11,548 nt of DNA from Mycobacteriaceae bacterium (GTDB lineage: Bacteria; Actinomycetota; Actinomycetes; Mycobacteriales; Mycobacteriaceae), in the NCBI GenBank assembly GCA_019242135.1, contig JAFAWC010000250.1, positions 1 to 11,548 of the forward strand. Reading direction: 5' to 3'. A program made the position numbers and the translations under genes. A model generated the notes under the pieces. The model saw only the letters and a program-made list of their open reading frames with translations. It had not been told where the DNA came from and made no database searches. Of this stretch, positions 5,676 through 11,548 are shown piece after piece. Positions within the stretch are counted from its first letter, which is position 1. The number at the start of each line of letters is the position of its first letter.

Positions 5676-7064
5676 TCAGCCGTAGAGCGCATCGGGTTGC
5701 GGCCGATCGGGCTGCCCAGCACTCCCACCGATGCGAAGCGGACCGCCGTCGCGCGATTCGCGCGAAAACTGGCCACCCCGCGCAAACTGGGCACCGCGCG
5801 ATTCGCGCGCAAATTGGGGACGCCCGAGGAAGGTGACGTAGAAGGCGGCGGTGAACACCACCAGCGTCCCGACGATCAGCAGCCCGGAAACTATGGGGTA
5901 TCGCGCCATCAGCCCGGCGAGGTAGCGGCAGGACACTAGCAGCAGCGCCAGCAACGCCGAGCCGGCGGCGGCAATCTGCGTTCGCGACCAAGCGGCACCG
6001 CGCACCGGTTGCCGCAACGCCGCCTCCGCCGTGATGCACAACAGCGCGCCGGCGACGAGGTCGACACCGTAGTGGTAGCCGAATCCCAGTGTCGCCGCGA
6101 TGGTTCCGATCAGCCAGAAGATGCCCCCCCACCGCAGCCACCGCGGGCCCCCACGGCTGTGGATGAACACGGCGAGCGCCCAGGCGGTGTGCATGGACGG
6201 CATGCAGTTGCGCGGTGTGTAATCGTCGAAGGCGATGACTCGGGGCGACAAGTCCAGCGGAGGCAGATGATGCGGCCAGTAGTCGCCGACTTGGAAGCCC
6301 TGGCCAGCGGAGCTGAACGCGAATTCGGGGCCGACCAGCGGGAACACAATGTAAATGACCGGTCCGACCAGCCCGAGCAGCAGGAACGTCCGGAACAGAA
6401 AGTGCTGCGGCCAGCCCGCCGCGCTGACGTTGCGCAGCTGATAGGCCGCGACCACCAGTGCCGCCGCCGGCAACTCGATGTACACCCAGTGCAGCACTCC
6501 GGAGAATACAGGCCCGGCCGCGTCGACCGCCCGTCCCACCAACCAGGACGGTTGCCCGAGAGCGTGGTCGGCCAGCATCGCGTACTTGTCGAAAACCGTG
6601 GGACGAACGGCCGCGGTGACCCGAAGCCAGGTATCACCGACCTTGCTCGCAAGAATGAGCAAGATGGCATATGCGATGGCGTGCAACGCGTTGTTGCGCT
6701 GCAGGCCGACCAGCCGCCGCCACGCGAGCACGACAAGCGCAGTAAGCACGATCACCGGCCCGTTGCCGACCGCGAAGGCGCCACCGCGCAGCAGCCGCTC
6801 GACGGCAAAGCCCACGTCGAGGACCACGGCGCTCGACAGCGCGCCGATCCGCCAGCGGTTCGGCAGCCCGACCATGGCGACGCCCAGCGCGACCCAGCCG
6901 ACCGTTGCCGACTTCGGGGTCGCCAAGTAGTCGCTGACCAGGCTGTGCAGCGGCCCCTGGCAGCCGAAGTAGCCGGCGGCGAGCTGCATGCCGGCCACCA
7001 CCGCCGCCGCGATCGATGCGACGAGGATCGTCGTCCTGGCGCGCCGCACCCCGCCGATGAACAC
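5676..7064 (-). CDS. PAP2-superfamily multi-pass membrane protein (inositol-phosphotransferase-like)
   Basis: A 462-residue membrane protein with roughly ten hydrophobic segments, the first at about 11-32. The PAP2 signatures are CMPSMHTAWAL (287-297, His292) and GFGYHYGVDLVAG (327-339), where His331 would be the nucleophile and Asp335 its partner. The layout resembles the PAP2_3 / Aur1-type subfamily, whose members transfer phosphoinositol or hydrolyse lipid phosphates at the outer face; the substrate here is unknown. After the last helix (about 392-413) is a 49-residue hydrophilic tail with QFAR/QFSR and ESR repeats encoded by DNA repeats. The GTG at 7064 is chosen because TAATAT lies 7 nt upstream and no Shine-Dalgarno is visible. 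It lies 59 bp downstream of the MFS gene, same strand. Superfamily sure, function unknown. Confidence 0.82.
   Translation of the reverse strand: MFIGGVRRARTTILVASIAAAVVAGMQLAAGYFGCQGPLHSLVSDYLATPKSATVGWVALGVAMVGLPNRWRIGALSSAVVLDVGFAVERLLRGGAFAVGNGPVIVLTALVVLAWRRLVGLQRNNALHAIAYAILLILASKVGDTWLRVTAAVRPTVFDKYAMLADHALGQPSWLVGRAVDAAGPVFSGVLHWVYIELPAAALVVAAYQLRNVSAAGWPQHFLFRTFLLLGLVGPVIYIVFPLVGPEFAFSSAGQGFQVGDYWPHHLPPLDLSPRVIAFDDYTPRNCMPSMHTAWALAVFIHSRGGPRWLRWGGIFWLIGTIAATLGFGYHYGVDLVAGALLCITAEAALRQPVRGAAWSRTQIAAAGSALLALLLVSCRYLAGLMARYPIVSGLLIVGTLVVFTAAFYVTFLGRPQFARESRGAQFARGGQFSRESRDGGPLRIGGSAGQPDRPQPDALYG
5750..5817. repeat. Two 22-bp repeats, each with a perfect 15-bp palindrome, in the PAP2 tail
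   Basis: Copies at 5751-5772 and 5796-5817 agree at 20 of 22 bases and are 45 bp apart. Each contains the odd palindrome CGCGCGATTCGCGCG (5750-5764 and 5795-5809; 7-bp arms, one central base). Between them lies a third partial copy of the CGCRAAACTGG half. The repeats are in frame (45 = 15 codons) and encode the QFAR/QFSR and ESR motifs of the PAP2 C-terminal tail. A one-base loop argues against an RNA hairpin of full length. Confidence 0.75.
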
Positions 7065-7071
7065 CCATCGA

Positions 7072-7077
7072 ATATTA
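7072..7077 (-). promoter_or_regulatory. Candidate -10 element of the PAP2 gene (leaderless type)
   Basis: TAATAT on the minus strand, 7 nt before the GTG at 7064. It is in the 59-bp gap after the MFS gene, so the PAP2 gene may be transcribed independently as well as by readthrough. Confidence 0.42.
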
Positions 7078-7123
7078 GGTGTCGGCTAAGCGTCGGTGGC
7101 GTTAACCCGCGATTCGGAACGGC

Positions 7124-8920
7124 TCAGAAGCGGCTCGGATCGGTCTCGTTCTCGCCACTGGGGTCGATGTCGAATTCGTCGGCGTAGCGGCCGGGATTAA
7201 ACAGCGACGCCAACGCGCCGATCAGCATCAACACGGCCGCGGCGAGGAACACCACGACCAGGCCGGCGTGAAACGGCCCCGAGATCAGCGCCGGGAAGAA
7301 GTCCTTGCCGGTGAGCACATCGGCGTTGACACCCGGCTGCTGCAGTGCGTGCGAGGGCGCGAGCAATTCGGCGATCGGGTTGTATCCCAGGAAGGCGGCA
7401 AACAGGCTGCCAACCGGCGGCAACTGGGCGACCTCGTGTGCGACCGGCGCCGACACCCCCTGCTGCTGCAGCCCCGCGCTCAGTGCCGTGGGCAGCGTGT
7501 GCGCCAGTCCGATGATCATCAGCGAGAAGAAGATGCCGATCGATAGCGATGAGCCGGCGTTGAAGAACGTTGCGCGCACCCCCGAGGCGGCGCCGCGCTC
7601 CTCGGCCGGCACGCTCGACATGATCGCCGCGGTGTTGGGGGCTGTGAAGATGCCGCCGCCCAGCCCGTTGAGAAACACCAGGAATGCGAACGCCCAGTAG
7701 TTGAAGTCCACCGGAATCAGTACCAGTGCGATGAAGCTGCCCGCCATCAGCAGCATCCCGCTGACCGTGAACGGCCGTGCCCCCATGCGGTCGGCCAGCG
7801 ACCCCGCCAGCGGCCCGGCGATGAGAAACCCGAATGTCATCGGCAGCATGTAGATACCGGCCCACAGGGGTGTGGACTCGAAGCTGTAGCCGTGCAGCGG
7901 CAACCAGATGCCTTGCAGCCAGATGATCAGCATGAACTGCAACCCGCCGCGCCCGACCGACGACATCAGCCCGGCCAGGTTGCCCATCCCGAAGGACGTC
8001 GACCGGAACAGCCGCATGTTGACCATCGGCTGCCGCACCCGCGACTCCACGATGCAGAACGCGACCAGCATCAGCACACCGACCGCGATCGAGCCGAACA
8101 CCCACGGATTGGTCCACCCGGTCGGGTGACCGCCGTAGGGCTGAATGCCGTAGGTGATGCCGGTGAGCACCACCGTCAGCCCGACGCCGAACGTCACGGT
8201 GCCGGCCCAGTCCAGGCGCCCGCGCCGGCGCACGCCGATCTCGTGCAGCGACCGCAGGCTCCAGATGGTGCCTAGGACGCCGATCGGCACACCGACCCAG
8301 AAAATGGCGCGCCAGTCCCACTGTGACAGCACACCACCGATCAACAGGCCCAGAAACGATCCCGCGACCGCCGCGACCATGTTGACCCCGAGCGCCATTC
8401 CGCGCTGGTTGCTGGGAAACGCGTCGGTGAGGATGGCCGCCGACGACGCCATCAACATCGAGCCGCCGATGCCCTGGATCACCCGCCAGCCGATGAGCCA
8501 CAGCGCGCCACCACCGAGATGGAACGGATCGAACGACAGCGCGACTGCCGCGACGGTGAACACCGCGAAACCGATGTTGTAGATCCGCACCCGGCCGAAC
8601 ATGTCCCCGAGCCGGCCGAACAGAACGACTAGCACCGCCGTGACGACGAGGTAACCCATCAGCATCCACAGCAGATAGCTGACATTGCCCGGCGCGAGCG
8701 GGTTGAGCCCGATGCCACGGAAGATCGCCGGCAGCGAGATCAGCACGATCGACGCGTTGATCGTGGCGAGCAACGTACCCAGTGTGGTATTCGACAGGGC
8801 TACCCACTTGTACCGCGGGTGGTCGCGGTCCCATCCGCGGCGGCGGCGCTCGGTTTCCGCGACGGCAAGCGTTGGGTTGGTTATGACGGGGGTATCAGCC
8901 ATCTGTATCTCAGTCGTCAT
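7124..8920 (-). CDS. MFS exporter, DHA2 (EmrB/QacA, 14-TM) family
   Basis: A 598-residue inner-membrane proton-driven exporter of the 14-helix drug:H+ antiporter group. A charged N-terminus (about 1-38) precedes the first helix, which carries ATINASIVLISLP; the family's usual acidic residue (LDxTIVNVALP) is Asn55 here. Motif A is GRLGDMFGRVRI (102-113), motif B RVIQGIGG (146-153) and motif C AVAGSFLGLLIGG (184-196). A long extracytoplasmic loop rich in Gln/Pro/Ala comes before the last helix, and the C-terminus is acidic. The substrate cannot be read from sequence. ATG 8920 follows GAGATGAGAG directly; ATG at residue 7 is an alternative. It is divergent from thiC over 243 bp containing candidate operators, and no regulator gene is in the window. 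M. tuberculosis has ctpH near this position instead. Confidence 0.9.
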   Translation of the reverse strand: MTTEIQMADTPVITNPTLAVAETERRRRGWDRDHPRYKWVALSNTTLGTLLATINASIVLISLPAIFRGIGLNPLAPGNVSYLLWMLMGYLVVTAVLVVLFGRLGDMFGRVRIYNIGFAVFTVAAVALSFDPFHLGGGALWLIGWRVIQGIGGSMLMASSAAILTDAFPSNQRGMALGVNMVAAVAGSFLGLLIGGVLSQWDWRAIFWVGVPIGVLGTIWSLRSLHEIGVRRRGRLDWAGTVTFGVGLTVVLTGITYGIQPYGGHPTGWTNPWVFGSIAVGVLMLVAFCIVESRVRQPMVNMRLFRSTSFGMGNLAGLMSSVGRGGLQFMLIIWLQGIWLPLHGYSFESTPLWAGIYMLPMTFGFLIAGPLAGSLADRMGARPFTVSGMLLMAGSFIALVLIPVDFNYWAFAFLVFLNGLGGGIFTAPNTAAIMSSVPAEERGAASGVRATFFNAGSSLSIGIFFSLMIIGLAHTLPTALSAGLQQQGVSAPVAHEVAQLPPVGSLFAAFLGYNPIAELLAPSHALQQPGVNADVLTGKDFFPALISGPFHAGLVVVFLAAAVLMLIGALASLFNPGRYADEFDIDPSGENETDPSRF

Positions 8921-8948
8921 CTCTCATCTCACATATCGACCCAAAACA

Positions 8949-8963
8949 TATACGTTAGCTATA
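8949..8963. promoter_or_regulatory. Imperfect palindrome, possible operator of the MFS gene
   Basis: TATACGTTAGCTATA is an imperfect palindrome (TATA arms, 5 of 7 positions per arm) in an AT-rich island 29 bp upstream of the MFS start, unusual in this GC-rich DNA. TetR-type repressors commonly control DHA2 pumps through sites of this sort. No cognate regulator is seen; weak call. Confidence 0.25.
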
Positions 8964-8988
8964 CAAATGAAATCTGGCCAAGCCGATA

Positions 8989-9017
8989 TTCCCAGCCCCG
9001 GCTGGCTGCGCTAGCGT
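8989..9017 (+). promoter_or_regulatory. Candidate promoter of thiC-thiD
   Basis: TTCCCA (8989-8994, four of six matches to TTGACA) and TAGCGT (9012-9017, TANNNT) are 17 bp apart, predicting a start near 9024, about 20 bp before the riboswitch. The spacer contains a perfect inverted repeat, CCAGCC (8992-8997) and GGCTGG (9000-9005), which could be an operator or chance. Confidence 0.35.
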
Positions 9018-9043
9018 GGGACCTGGCCGCAAAAGAGCCGCAG

Positions 9044-11548
<2,505 letters not shown>

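Noticed and set aside
5750..5764. Palindrome at the PAP2/xthA junction as an intrinsic terminator hairpin
   Set aside because: A single central base cannot form a loop without opening several pairs, no T-tract follows, and it is inside the PAP2 coding sequence about 80 bp past xthA.
6009..7187. 392-codon plus-strand open frame across the PAP2 gene and the PAP2-MFS gap
   Set aside because: It is antisense to clear membrane helices and PAP2 motifs, and its product is low-complexity Arg/Gln/Asp/His-rich.
7197..8834. 545-codon minus-strand open frame inside the MFS gene in another frame
   Set aside because: The MFS frame carries all transporter motifs; this one is Arg/Ala/His-rich with no recognisable domain.

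Overview
The window looks like a chromosomal segment of a Mycobacterium, probably non-tuberculous. It is GC-rich, uses GTG starts freely, and its proteins closely match my memory of the M. tuberculosis proteins around Rv0422c-Rv0434, read here in the opposite orientation. No database search was possible, so the species is not resolved. There are no tRNA or rRNA genes, insertion sequences or CRISPR arrays; it is core chromosome with local rearrangement.

Layout from left to right. (1) 1-594, plus: 3' end of an AftB/ZomB-like arabinofuranosyltransferase gene, convergent with the next block. (2) 4056 down to 704, minus: a compact operon of napA-like DUF3263 gene, virR (LytR_C), sodC (lipoprotein Cu superoxide dismutase), ybdK-type glutamate-cysteine ligase and a LON-domain gene. 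The genes are 5-17 bp apart or overlapping, except for a repeat-bearing gap before virR. (3) 4184-5669, plus: def and xthA. The acetyltransferase gene that separates them in M. tuberculosis is missing. (4) 8920 down to 5676, minus: a DHA2-type MFS exporter and a PAP2 membrane protein. These occupy the place where M. tuberculosis has ctpH and neighbours. (5) 9044-11548, plus: a TPP riboswitch followed by thiC and thiD (ATGA overlap; thiD runs off the window).

How the parts work together. Block 2 is the napA-virR-sodC virulence operon, linking a nucleoid-associated protein, an envelope/vesicle regulator and an extracytoplasmic superoxide dismutase. Block 5 makes and phosphorylates the HMP pyrimidine of thiamine under TPP feedback. 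def (N-terminal deformylation) and xthA (AP-site repair) are housekeeping genes.

Three non-coding signals stand out. First, five starts (virR, sodC, def, xthA, PAP2) have a TANNNT -10 hexamer 7-8 nt upstream, the layout of leaderless mycobacterial transcripts. Second, a 32-bp-period tandem repeat sits just upstream of the virR -10, about three helical turns per unit, and could be a phased binding site for the product of the gene next to it. Third, two identical 15-bp palindromes lie in the repeat-coding tail of the PAP2 gene and share the TTCGCGCGA core with the virR repeats.
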